Shown one piece after another: positions 5,439-13,500 of a stretch of 17,877 bases of DNA. Position 1 is the first letter of the stretch. Every line of letters starts with the position of its first letter. The notes beneath the pieces were generated by a model, which saw only the letters and a program-made list of their open reading frames with translations, did no database searches and was not told the DNA's origin. Source of the stretch: CAZWKX01 sp964614095 (GTDB lineage Bacteria > Actinomycetota > Acidimicrobiia > Spongiisociales > UBA11373); assembly GCA_964614095.1 (NCBI GenBank), contig CAZTJO010000036.1, forward strand, positions 1 through 17,877, written 5' to 3'. Position numbers and translations under genes: made by a program.

Positions 5439-6203
5439 ATGCCAAGACCAGAGAAGGTCCAGGCGGTCGCCGACATCAAGGAGCGCCTCGATGAGGCTGC
5501 CGCCGTGTTTGTCGCCGAGTATGCCGGGCTCTCAGTGACCGAACAGCAGGAACTGCGCCGCGGGCTGCGCCGGGCGGAAGCCGAATTCAAGGTCGTGAAG
5601 ATGACTCTGGCTCGCCGGGCCGCCGAGGATCTGGGCCACCAAGGGCTGCTCGAGATGCTGGAGGGGCCTACCGGACTTGCCTACACCGGCGGCGACCCGA
5701 CGGTCGCGGCAAAGGCATTGCGGGATTTCACCAGGGACCATGATCGCCTGCTGATCAAGGGAGCACTGCTCGGCGGTGAGGTGCTTCCGCCCGAGAAGGT
5801 TTCAGAGCTTGCCGACCTGGATCCCCGTGAGGTGCTGCTGAGTCGAGTGGCCGCAACGCTTCAGGAGCCACTGAGCACTCTCGCCCGGCTCCTGGCCGCC
5901 TTGCCCCGCGACACGGCGACCGTGCTACGCCAGCTCATCGAGAAGCGGCGCGAGGCAGGCGAAGAGCTCGAGCCGGCTGTCGAGGCCGCGAGTGCCGATG
6001 AGGCATCTGCCGAAGAGACGGGTGCCGGCGCCGAGATGGCGGCCGAGCACGTCGAGGAGCCGGTGGCCGAAGAGGCCGGAGCTGATGAAGCCGCCGTTGT
6101 GGCGGCGCCCGAAGGTGAGGCAAAGCCGGACAAAGCCGACAACACCGATGAACCGGCCGAGGAGGCCGAAGACGAGAAGGCCGCCGCGGCCGAGGAGGAA
6201 TGA
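5439..6203 (+). CDS. rplJ: 50S ribosomal protein uL10 with acidic C-terminal tail
   Basis: uL10 anchors the bL12 dimers to the ribosome and usually has about 165-180 residues; this protein has 254. The core (1 to about 167) is recognisable from MPRPEKVQAVADIKERL, the segment FVAEYAGLSVTEQQELRRGL and FKVVKMTLARRAAE, with the helical bL12-binding region near 140-167 (LSTLARLLAALPRDTATVLR). Residues about 168-254 form an Ala/Glu-rich acidic tail without predicted fold, ending EKAAAAEEE. The start ATG 5439 follows a strong TAGGAGG site. The stop overlaps an in-frame ATG and the rplL start lies only two bases beyond it. Expression is likely governed by the leader at 5290-5438. Confidence 0.95.
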   Translation: MPRPEKVQAVADIKERLDEAAAVFVAEYAGLSVTEQQELRRGLRRAEAEFKVVKMTLARRAAEDLGHQGLLEMLEGPTGLAYTGGDPTVAAKALRDFTRDHDRLLIKGALLGGEVLPPEKVSELADLDPREVLLSRVAATLQEPLSTLARLLAALPRDTATVLRQLIEKRREAGEELEPAVEAASADEASAEETGAGAEMAAEHVEEPVAEEAGADEAAVVAAPEGEAKPDKADNTDEPAEEAEDEKAAAAEEE

Positions 6204-6205
6204 CG

Positions 6206-6589
6206 ATGGCTGCAAAGATGAGCGCCGAAGAGGTGCTCGATCAGATTGAGAAGTGGACGGTGCTCGAGCTCTCCGATTTTGTGAAGGCCTTTGAGGAGAG
6301 GTTCGGTGTGACGGCGGCTGCCCCTGTGGCTCTGGCCGCGGCACCCGCTGCCGCCGCAGCTGAGATCGAAGAGGAGAAGGACGAGTTCGACGTCGTCCTC
6401 ATCGCCGCCGGCGAAAAAAAGGTGCAGGTCATCAAAGAGGTGCGGTCACTGACCAGCCTCGGTCTCAAGGAGGCCAAGGCCCTTGTCGACGAGGCCCCGA
6501 AGCCGGTGCTTGAAGCCGCCAGCAAGGAAGAGGCAGAGAAGGCGAAGGCGCAGCTGGAAGGCGCCGGCGCCACCGTAGAGCTCAAGTAG
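6206..6589 (+). CDS. rplL: 50S ribosomal protein bL12 (L7/L12)
   Basis: A 127-residue protein, the usual length. It forms the mobile stalk that recruits translation GTPases. The N-terminal dimerisation part is MSAEEVLDQIEKWTVLELSD and onward, followed by an Ala-rich hinge (about residues 37-52). The C-terminal domain includes EFDVVLIAAGEKKVQVIKEV and GLKEAKALVDEAPKPVLEAA, which bind EF-Tu and EF-G. ATG 6206 is 7 bases after GGAGG (6194-6198). The ATG at 6200 is too close to that site, and 6218 is a further in-frame alternative. Confidence 0.96.
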   Translation: MAAKMSAEEVLDQIEKWTVLELSDFVKAFEERFGVTAAAPVALAAAPAAAAAEIEEEKDEFDVVLIAAGEKKVQVIKEVRSLTSLGLKEAKALVDEAPKPVLEAASKEEAEKAKAQLEGAGATVELK

Positions 6590-6603
6590 CAGCGCCTGGA
6601 CAC

Positions 6604-6632
6604 TGTGGGCGGGCCGGTGAGGCCCGCCCACA
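6604..6632 (+). terminator. Strong hairpin after rplL (terminator-like, no T-run)
   Basis: TGTGGGCGGGCC (6604-6615) pairs perfectly over 12 bp with GGCCCGCCCACA (6621-6632) around loop GGTGA, 14 bases after the rplL stop. ATCGCGGG follows, so there is no T-run. It may be an actinobacterial terminator of the no-U type or a structure that protects the rplJL message. Confidence 0.55.
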
Positions 6633-6704
6633 ATCGCGGGTGGTGGAGCGAGAGTCCTGACAAGAGAATGCAGAATGCAGCGGGCAGAATGTGGGAGGCA
6701 AGGT

Positions 6705-6742
6705 CAGACTGCAATCCGCGATTGGCAATCTGCTTTCCCCTT
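6705..6742 (+). terminator. Second imperfect hairpin after rplL
   Basis: CAGACTGCAATC (6705-6716) pairs with GATTGGCAATCTG (6720-6732), with one mismatch and one bulge, and is followed by CTTTCCCCTT. This may be a backup terminator. Just upstream, 6665-6690 contains three GCAGAAT-like words, a simple-repeat texture unlike the neighbouring genes. Confidence 0.4.
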
Positions 6743-6789
6743 GTGCTCGAAGCGGCCAAACGTGTCTGTCCCCCTCTACCCTTCCCCTG

Positions 6790-7038
6790 ATGCTTGGCCC
6801 GGTACTTCTCCTTGTCGGCTTCTCCGTGACCGGCGCCGTCTGCGGCGGTTGGGCCGGGGCAGTGGCGGGTGCGGCAATAGCGGGCCTGCTGACAGCGGCC
6901 GTGGCTGCCAGCGCTGTCATGTGGGCTTTGCACATCGGGCGCATGCTGGAAGCCGATCAAGCGAAGGCCCTGGCTCCCCGGCCGCCGCTGTTTCGGCGGC
7001 TGTGTGACTGGGTGTACGACCGCACGCTGGTGCCCTGA
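6790..7038 (+). CDS. Possible small membrane protein of unknown function
   Basis: An open frame of 82 codons starts with ATG 6790 (MLGPVLLLVGFSVTG). Residues about 2-48 are hydrophobic and Gly/Ala-rich and could form two closely spaced membrane spans. The C-terminal part is soluble and charged (HIGRMLEADQAKAL, then PPLFRRLCDWVYDRTLVP). I do not recognise the family. There is no clear ribosome binding site, and the preceding bases are pyrimidine-rich. An in-frame GTG or ATG further upstream (for example 6691) would add a sequence that does not look like protein. The combination of hydrophobic spans with a plausible amphipathic tail suggests it is real, but it could be chance in GC-rich DNA. 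Confidence 0.45.
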   Translation: MLGPVLLLVGFSVTGAVCGGWAGAVAGAAIAGLLTAAVAASAVMWALHIGRMLEADQAKALAPRPPLFRRLCDWVYDRTLVP

Positions 7039-7130
7039 GGTGGTTTTGGGCCTTGCCTCGCGGGCCAGAGAGGGGTATCTTTGGGCCGTAGACAACTGAG
7101 AGGTATGAACCAACCGGCAGGTGCCGAGCT

Positions 7131-7151
7131 GGGATAGCTGTGTGCTATCCT
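7131..7151 (+). promoter_or_regulatory. Extended -10 promoter of rpoB with overlapping inverted repeat
   Basis: TGCTATCCT (7143-7151) matches an extended -10 box (TGn-TAnnnT); no good -35 box is visible. Transcription would start near 7158, some 54 bases before rpoB. The perfect inverted repeat GGATAGC (7132-7138) and GCTATCC (7144-7150) lies directly over it, so it could be an operator; the stem itself would be upstream of the RNA start. The rest of 7039-7211 shows nothing else clear. Confidence 0.45.
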
Positions 7152-7211
7152 GGCTTCTTGCCGTCCGTGTAGGCCCGATAATCCGCCCGCCAGATCGATG
7201 AGGAGGAATCC

Positions 7212-10200
7212 TTGGCTCGTGCGCGCACCGAGCGTCTGTCGTTCGCAAAGATCCCCGAAGTCCTCCCGCTACCTGATCTCCTCGCCGTACAACACGATTC
7301 CTTTGGCTGGTTCCTCGAACGCGGCCTGAGGGAGATTTTTGAAGAGGTCTCACCGATAGAGGACTTCACCGGCACGCTTGCTCTCGAGCTCACCGATCAC
7401 CGGTTCGAGGAACCAACAATGACGATCGAGGAGGCGAAGGAGCGGGACACCAATTACTCACGGCCGCTGTTCGTGACCGCGCGCTTCATGAACCGCCAAA
7501 CGGGGGAGATCAAGGAGCAGCAGGTTTTCCTCGGCGACTTCCCGATGATGACGCCGAATGGGACCTTCATCATCAATGGCACCGAGCGGGTCGTAGTCAG
7601 CCAACTGGTGCGCTCGCCGGGCGTCTACTTCGACCAGAGCGTCGACAAGACGAGTGATCGTGACATCTTCACGGCGAAGATCATCCCGGGCCGGGGCGCC
7701 TGGCTCGAATTTGATATCGACAAGAAGGACACCGTTGGCGTACGCGTCGACCGCAAGCGCCGCCAGTACGTCACCACATTCCTTCGAGCTCTCGATTTCG
7801 CCCAAAGCGATGAGGAGATGCTTCAACTCTTCGACGGGGCCGAGTCGATCCGCAGCACGCTGGAGAAGGACACCACGGTGGAGCGAGACGATGCCTTGCT
7901 CGATCTCTACCGCAAGCTTCGTCCCGGCGAGCTGACCACGGTCGAGTCTGCACGCGGGCTCATCAACACTCTCTTCTACAACCCGAAGCGCTACGACCTC
8001 ACCCGAGTGGGTCGCTACAAGCTGGCCCAGAAGTTCGGCCGCGGCGGTCTCGATCCGGCCGAGCTGGAGGCGTATCGCGAGGAGAACCTCGGCTTGCTGT
8101 CCAAGGACGACATTCTTGAGACCATTCGTTACCTGGTGAATCTGCACGAGGGAAAGCCGGACCACCGCACCGACGACATCGACCACTTCGGCAACCGTCG
8201 TGTGCGGACGGTTGGTGAGCTGATCCAGAACCAGATTCGTGTTGGCCTGACCCGGCTCGAGAGGGTGGTACGGGAGCGTATGACCACCCAGGATCCCGAG
8301 GCGATCACTCCGCAGAGCCTGATCAACATCCGGCCTGTCGTGGCTTCGATCAAGGAGTTCTTCGGCACCAGCCAGCTGAGCCAGTTCATGGATCAGCCCA
8401 ACCCGCTGGCCGGGCTCACCCACCGCAGGAGGCTCTCCGCTCTTGGTCCCGGCGGGCTTTCACGTGAGCGCGCCGGTTTTGAGGTGCGCGACGTCCACTC
8501 CTCTCACTACGGTCGCATGTGCCCGATCGAGACTCCGGAGGGGCCCAACATCGGCCTCATCGGCTCTTTGGCGACCTATGGGAAGGTGAACCGTTTCGGG
8601 TTCATCGAGACTCCTTATCGGCGAGTGGTCAAGGGCCGGGTGACGGCGGATATCGATTACCTGACTGCAACCGAAGAGGAGCGGCACGTCATCGCCCAGG
8701 CAAACGCACCGCTCAAGGAGGACGGTTCGTTCGCCAATAGGCGGGTGCTCGTGCGGCGTGACGGCGGGGACGTCGACTACGTCCCGCCCTCGCAGGTCGA
8801 CTACATGGACGTGTCGCCGAAGCAGCTCGTCTCGGTGGCCACGGCCCTGATTCCATTCCTGGAGCACGATGACGCCAACAGGGCTCTCATGGGATCGAAT
8901 ATGCAGCGGCAGGCGGTTCCGCTGCTGCGTTCCGAGGGGCCCCTCGTCGGCACCGGCGTGGAGAGGCGGGCCGCACGCGACTCCGGCGACACCATCATTG
9001 CCGACGAAGAAGGTGAAGTCATCGAGGTGACCGGCGACACCATCGTGACTCGCTCGGGCACCAAGCGCCGTCAGTACAATCTGAAGAAGTTCGTGCGATC
9101 GAATCAGGGGACGTGCATCAACCAGAAGCCTCTCGTCAGGGAGGGTGATCGGGTGCACAAGGAGACGGTCCTTGCCGACGGGCCCTCTACCGAAAACGGC
9201 GAGCTGGCGTTGGGCAAGAACCTGTTGGTTGCTTTTATGCCCTGGTTGGGTCACAACTACGAGGACGCCATCGTTGTGTCCGAGCGTCTCGTCAAAGAGG
9301 ACGTGCTCACTTCGATCCACATCGAGGAGTACGAGATCGAGGCGCGCGACACCAAGCTGGGTGCAGAGGAGATCACTCGTGACATCCCCAACGTTGCCGA
9401 GGAGGTCTTGCACGACCTGGATGAGAGGGGGATCATCCGCATCGGTGCCGAGGTAGGCCCCGGCGACTATCTGGTGGGCAAAGTCACCCCGAAGGGTGAG
9501 ACCGAGCTGACTCCGGAGGAGCGCCTGCTGCGGGCCATCTTCGGCGAGAAGGCCCGCGAGGTGCGGGATATGTCGCTGAAGGTTCCCCACGGAGAGTCGG
9601 GCAAGGCCATCGCGGTGAGGGTCTTCCGCCGCGAGGACGGCGACGAGCTTCCCCCCGGCATGAACGAGCTCGTGCGGGTGTACGTGGCGCAGCAGCGCAA
9701 AATCGCCGAGGGGGACAAGCTTGCCGGCCGCCACGGCAACAAGGGAGTGATCGCCAAGATCCTCCCCGAAGAGGACATGCCCTTCCTTGCCGATGGCACG
9801 CCGGTGGACATCATCTTGTCGCCGCTGGGTGTGCCGTCACGAATGAATCTCGGCCAGATCCTCGAGACCCATTTGGGGTGGGCGGCATCCCAGGGATGGG
9901 AGCCGCTGCAAGGTGACGGCCCAGGCGCAGAAGGTGCACGATCGTGGTCGAAGGTGGCGACGCCCGTGTTTGACGGTGCTCGTGAAGAAGAGATCGGCGC
10001 GGTGCTCGAGAAAACTCGACCCAACGAGGCCGGGCTGCGCCTCGTCGACGAGCAAGGGAAAGCCATTCTCTACGACGGCCGCAACGGTGCGCCCTTCGAC
10101 CAGCCGATCACCGTGGGATACATCTACATCCTGAAGCTGCTGCATCTCGTCGACGACAAGATCCACGCCCGCTCCACTGGGCCGTACTCGATGATCACCC

Positions 10201-10556
10201 AGCAGCCCCTTGGCGGCAAGGCTCAGTTTGGAGGCCAACGCTTCGGAGAGATGGAGGTGTGGGCGCTTGAGGCCTATGGGGCCGCATATGCCCTCCAGGA
10301 GCTGCTCACCATCAAGTCGGACGATGTGAGGGGCCGGGTCAAGGTGTACGAGGCCATCGTCAAGGGCGAGAACATCCCGGAGCCTGGGATCCCGGAGTCG
10401 TTCAAGGTCCTCATCAAGGAGATGCAGAGCCTGTGCCTCAACGTCGAGATGCTCTCCGAGGGCGAGGAGGTAGAGCTGCGCGAGCTCGATGAAGACGCCT
10501 TCCGCACCGCTGAGTCCCTCGGCATCGATATTTCCCGCCCCGAGCGGAGTGACTGA
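7212..10556 (+). CDS. rpoB: DNA-directed RNA polymerase subunit beta
   Basis: The 1114-residue beta subunit forms, with beta-prime, the catalytic core of RNA polymerase. Start and family are clear: TTG at 7212 (MARARTERLSFAKIPEVLPL) is preceded by AGGAGGAA (7201-7208). The length is close to mycobacterial RpoB and lacks the large lineage inserts of E. coli. The rifampicin region is at residues about 385-412 (SQLSQFMDQPNPLAGLTHRR). D394, H404 and S409 are equivalent to E. coli D516, H526 and S531 and keep the sensitive residues, but P396 replaces N518. PIETPEGPNIGLIGSLA and the GRHGNKGVIAKILPEEDMPF segments are standard core motifs. Near the C-terminus, QQPLGGKAQFGGQRFGEMEV is conserved. It is probably co-transcribed with rpoC, 28 bases downstream. 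Confidence 0.98.
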   Translation: MARARTERLSFAKIPEVLPLPDLLAVQHDSFGWFLERGLREIFEEVSPIEDFTGTLALELTDHRFEEPTMTIEEAKERDTNYSRPLFVTARFMNRQTGEIKEQQVFLGDFPMMTPNGTFIINGTERVVVSQLVRSPGVYFDQSVDKTSDRDIFTAKIIPGRGAWLEFDIDKKDTVGVRVDRKRRQYVTTFLRALDFAQSDEEMLQLFDGAESIRSTLEKDTTVERDDALLDLYRKLRPGELTTVESARGLINTLFYNPKRYDLTRVGRYKLAQKFGRGGLDPAELEAYREENLGLLSKDDILETIRYLVNLHEGKPDHRTDDIDHFGNRRVRTVGELIQNQIRVGLTRLERVVRERMTTQDPEAITPQSLINIRPVVASIKEFFGTSQLSQFMDQPNPLAGLTHRRRLSALGPGGLSRERAGFEVRDVHSSHYGRMCPIETPEGPNIGLIGSLATYGKVNRFGFIETPYRRVVKGRVTADIDYLTATEEERHVIAQANAPLKEDGSFANRRVLVRRDGGDVDYVPPSQVDYMDVSPKQLVSVATALIPFLEHDDANRALMGSNMQRQAVPLLRSEGPLVGTGVERRAARDSGDTIIADEEGEVIEVTGDTIVTRSGTKRRQYNLKKFVRSNQGTCINQKPLVREGDRVHKETVLADGPSTENGELALGKNLLVAFMPWLGHNYEDAIVVSERLVKEDVLTSIHIEEYEIEARDTKLGAEEITRDIPNVAEEVLHDLDERGIIRIGAEVGPGDYLVGKVTPKGETELTPEERLLRAIFGEKAREVRDMSLKVPHGESGKAIAVRVFRREDGDELPPGMNELVRVYVAQQRKIAEGDKLAGRHGNKGVIAKILPEEDMPFLADGTPVDIILSPLGVPSRMNLGQILETHLGWAASQGWEPLQGDGPGAEGARSWSKVATPVFDGAREEEIGAVLEKTRPNEAGLRLVDEQGKAILYDGRNGAPFDQPITVGYIYILKLLHLVDDKIHARSTGPYSMITQQPLGGKAQFGGQRFGEMEVWALEAYGAAYALQELLTIKSDDVRGRVKVYEAIVKGENIPEPGIPESFKVLIKEMQSLCLNVEMLSEGEEVELRELDEDAFRTAESLGIDISRPERSD

Positions 10557-10584
10557 TCTGACATGAACGAACGAAGGAGCACCG

Positions 10585-13500
10585 TTGGCCCAGTTTTTCG
10601 ATGAGCTGAAAATCGGCCTGGCGACCGCCGATCAGATTCGGGCCTGGTCGCACGGCGAGGTGAAGAAGCCCGAGACGATCAACTACCGGACCTTGAAGCC
10701 CGAAAAGGACGGACTCTTTGACGAGCGGATCTTCGGGCCCTCACGCGACTGGGAGTGCTACTGCGGCAAGTACAAGCGTGTACGTTTTCGCGGGATCATC
10801 TGCGAGCGCTGCGGAGTTGAGGTGACTCGATCCAAGGTGCGTCGTGAGCGTATGGGCCACATCGAGCTCGCCGCCCCGGTGACACATATCTGGTACTTCA
10901 AGGGTGTGCCCAGCCGCCTCGGCTACCTGCTCGACATGTCGCCGAAGGATCTGGAGAAGGTCATCTACTTCGCTGCTTACCTAATCACGAATGTCGATGT
11001 GGAACGACGGCAGAAGGACCTTCCCGAGCTGGAAGATCAGTTGCAGGCGGAGATCGGCATCGTGCGCCGAGAATTCGAGACTTGGCGCGAGGCGCGTCTG
11101 GAAAGGCTCGAAACCGAGCTGAAGCAGATGGAGGAGGCCGGAGCCAAGACTCAAGAGGTCTCCGCGGCACGGCGCGAAGCCGAGCGTGAGATCCGCGATC
11201 GTGAGGAGCGATCCACCTACGAGGCCGAGCTGGTCCAGGAGGCCTTTGACGTCTTCCGCGGCATGAAGGTGAAGAATCTCATCGAGGTGGAGCAGCTGTG
11301 GCGGGAGATCAAGGACCGCTACGAGGACTACTTCGCTGGAGGAATGGGTGCGGAAGCGGTGAAGGATCTTCTCGGGCGGCTCGATCTCGATTCCGAGATC
11401 GTCACACTCATCGGGGACCTCGAGGCCAAATCCGCGCAGCGGCGGCAGCGGGCGACGAAGCGGCTCAAGGTGATCAACCCCTTCGCCAGCGGAATCAACG
11501 AATCGCAGGCCATGATCCTGGAGGCCGTGCCGGTCATTCCTCCCGATCTCCGGCCGATGGTGCAGCTCGATGGCGGCCGTTTCGCCACCAGCGATCTGAA
11601 CGATCTATATCGGCGCGTGATCAATCGAAACAACCGTCTCAAGCGGTTGCTCGATCTCGGTGCGCCCGAGATCATCGTGAACAACGAGAAGCGCATGCTT
11701 CAAGAGGCGGTGGACGCCCTATTCGACAACGGGCGGCGCGGTCGTGCGGTCACCGGGCCGGGCAACCGGCCGCTGAAGTCGCTCTCCGACATGCTGAAGG
11801 GCAAGCAGGGGCGGTTCCGCCAGAATCTGCTGGGCAAACGTGTCGACTACTCGGGTCGATCGGTAATTGTGGTGGGCCCTCAGCTTCGGCTCCACCAGTG
11901 CGGCCTTCCCAAGGTGATGGCACTCGAGCTGTTCAAGCCGTTCGTGATGAAGCGCCTCGTCGATCTGGATCTGGCCCAGAACATCAAGGCGGCAAAACGT
12001 ATGGTGGAGCGCCAGCGTCCCCAGGTGTGGGACGTGCTGGCCGAGGTCATCCAGGAACACCCGGTGCTGCTGAACCGGGCGCCGACGCTGCACCGGCTCG
12101 GCATTCAGGCCTTTGAGCCCGTGCTGGTCGAGGGCAAGGCAATTCAGATTCATCCTCTGGTGTGCGAAGCCTTTAACGCCGACTTCGATGGGGACCAGAT
12201 GGCCGTTCATCTTCCTTTGTCGGCGGAGGCTCAGGCCGAGGCGCGTGTGCTGATGCTTTCTACGAACAATGTTCTCTCACCTGCACACGGGCGTCCGATC
12301 GTCACTCCGAGCCAGGACATGGTCATCGGCATCTACTACTTGTCCGAGTTGGTCGAAGACGAGCCGGGGGCGGGAAGGGCGTTCTCCGACATCGACGAGG
12401 CGCTCATGGCGTACGACCTCGGTGAGCTTGGAGTGCATGCACCCATCAAGCTGCGGGTTGGGGCCACTGCGGGTGATCACGAGCTGGTAGCTGCGATGCC
12501 AGAGAGGCTGCGTCAGTTGTTTGAGCCCGAGGCCATCGACAGCAGCAGGCCGATAGAGACCACTCTGGGGCGGGCCCTGCTCAACGAGGCCTTTCCCCTC
12601 AGTTTCCCGTTTATGAACGCCGTGGTTCTGAAGGGAAGTGTGAAGGCTCTCATCGAAGAGGTCATCGAGCACTACGACAAGACCACGGTGGAGCATTTCC
12701 TGGACGCCCTCAAGGACCTGGGTTTCCGTTTTGCCACGAGGGCCGGACTGACCATCGGGCTTGTGGATGTGAAGACACCTCCGAACAAGGCCGAGATCCT
12801 CGCCGAATATGAAGAGCGGGCGGTCAGAGTGGAGGACAACTTCTCCAATGGCGTGATCACCGACGATGAGCGGCGCCAGGAGCTCGTTGAGATCTGGACG
12901 GAGGCAACCGACCGGGTCAAGGACGCCATGGAGTTGAGCCTCAAGGCAGAGAGATTCAATCCCATCGACATGATGGTTCGCTCGGGGGCGCGGGGAAACA
13001 TCATGCAGGTGCGGCAGATCGCAGGTATGCGCGGTCTGGTGGCCAACCCGCGGGGAGACATCATCCCCAGGCCCATTCTCTCGAATTTCCGAGAGGGCCT
13101 TTCGGTGCTCGAGTACTTCATCTCGACGCACGGCGCCCGCAAGGGCTTGGCCGACACCGCGCTGCGTACCGCCGACTCCGGGTACTTGACGCGGCGGCTC
13201 GTCGACGTCTCCCAAGAGGTGATTATCAGCAACGAGGATTGTGAGACCGACCGGGGGATCTCGGTGATGGTGCGCGATGCTGCTGGCGAATCCGTCCGCA
13301 ATTTGCGCAACCGGGTGTTCGGCCGGGTGCTGGCCGAGGACATCAAGGTGGAGCGCAAGTTGGTGGAGACAGTCGGCGGCGAGAAGCTGCGCGCGGGGTG
13401 CCTCATCGGCCGCAGGGAACTGGATGCCATCGCCTCGGAGCCTCAGGTGATCACGATACGGGTGAGATCGGTGCTCACCTGTGCCCAACGCCACGGTGTG

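Noticed and set aside
6200..6205. ATG 6200 as the rplL start, overlapping rplJ
   Set aside because: It touches the GAGGAGG site directly. ATG 6206 has the right spacing and a usual N-terminus.
7158..7182. Second rpoB promoter using TTGCCG and GATAAT
   Set aside because: The spacer is only 13 bases; the extended -10 upstream is a better candidate.
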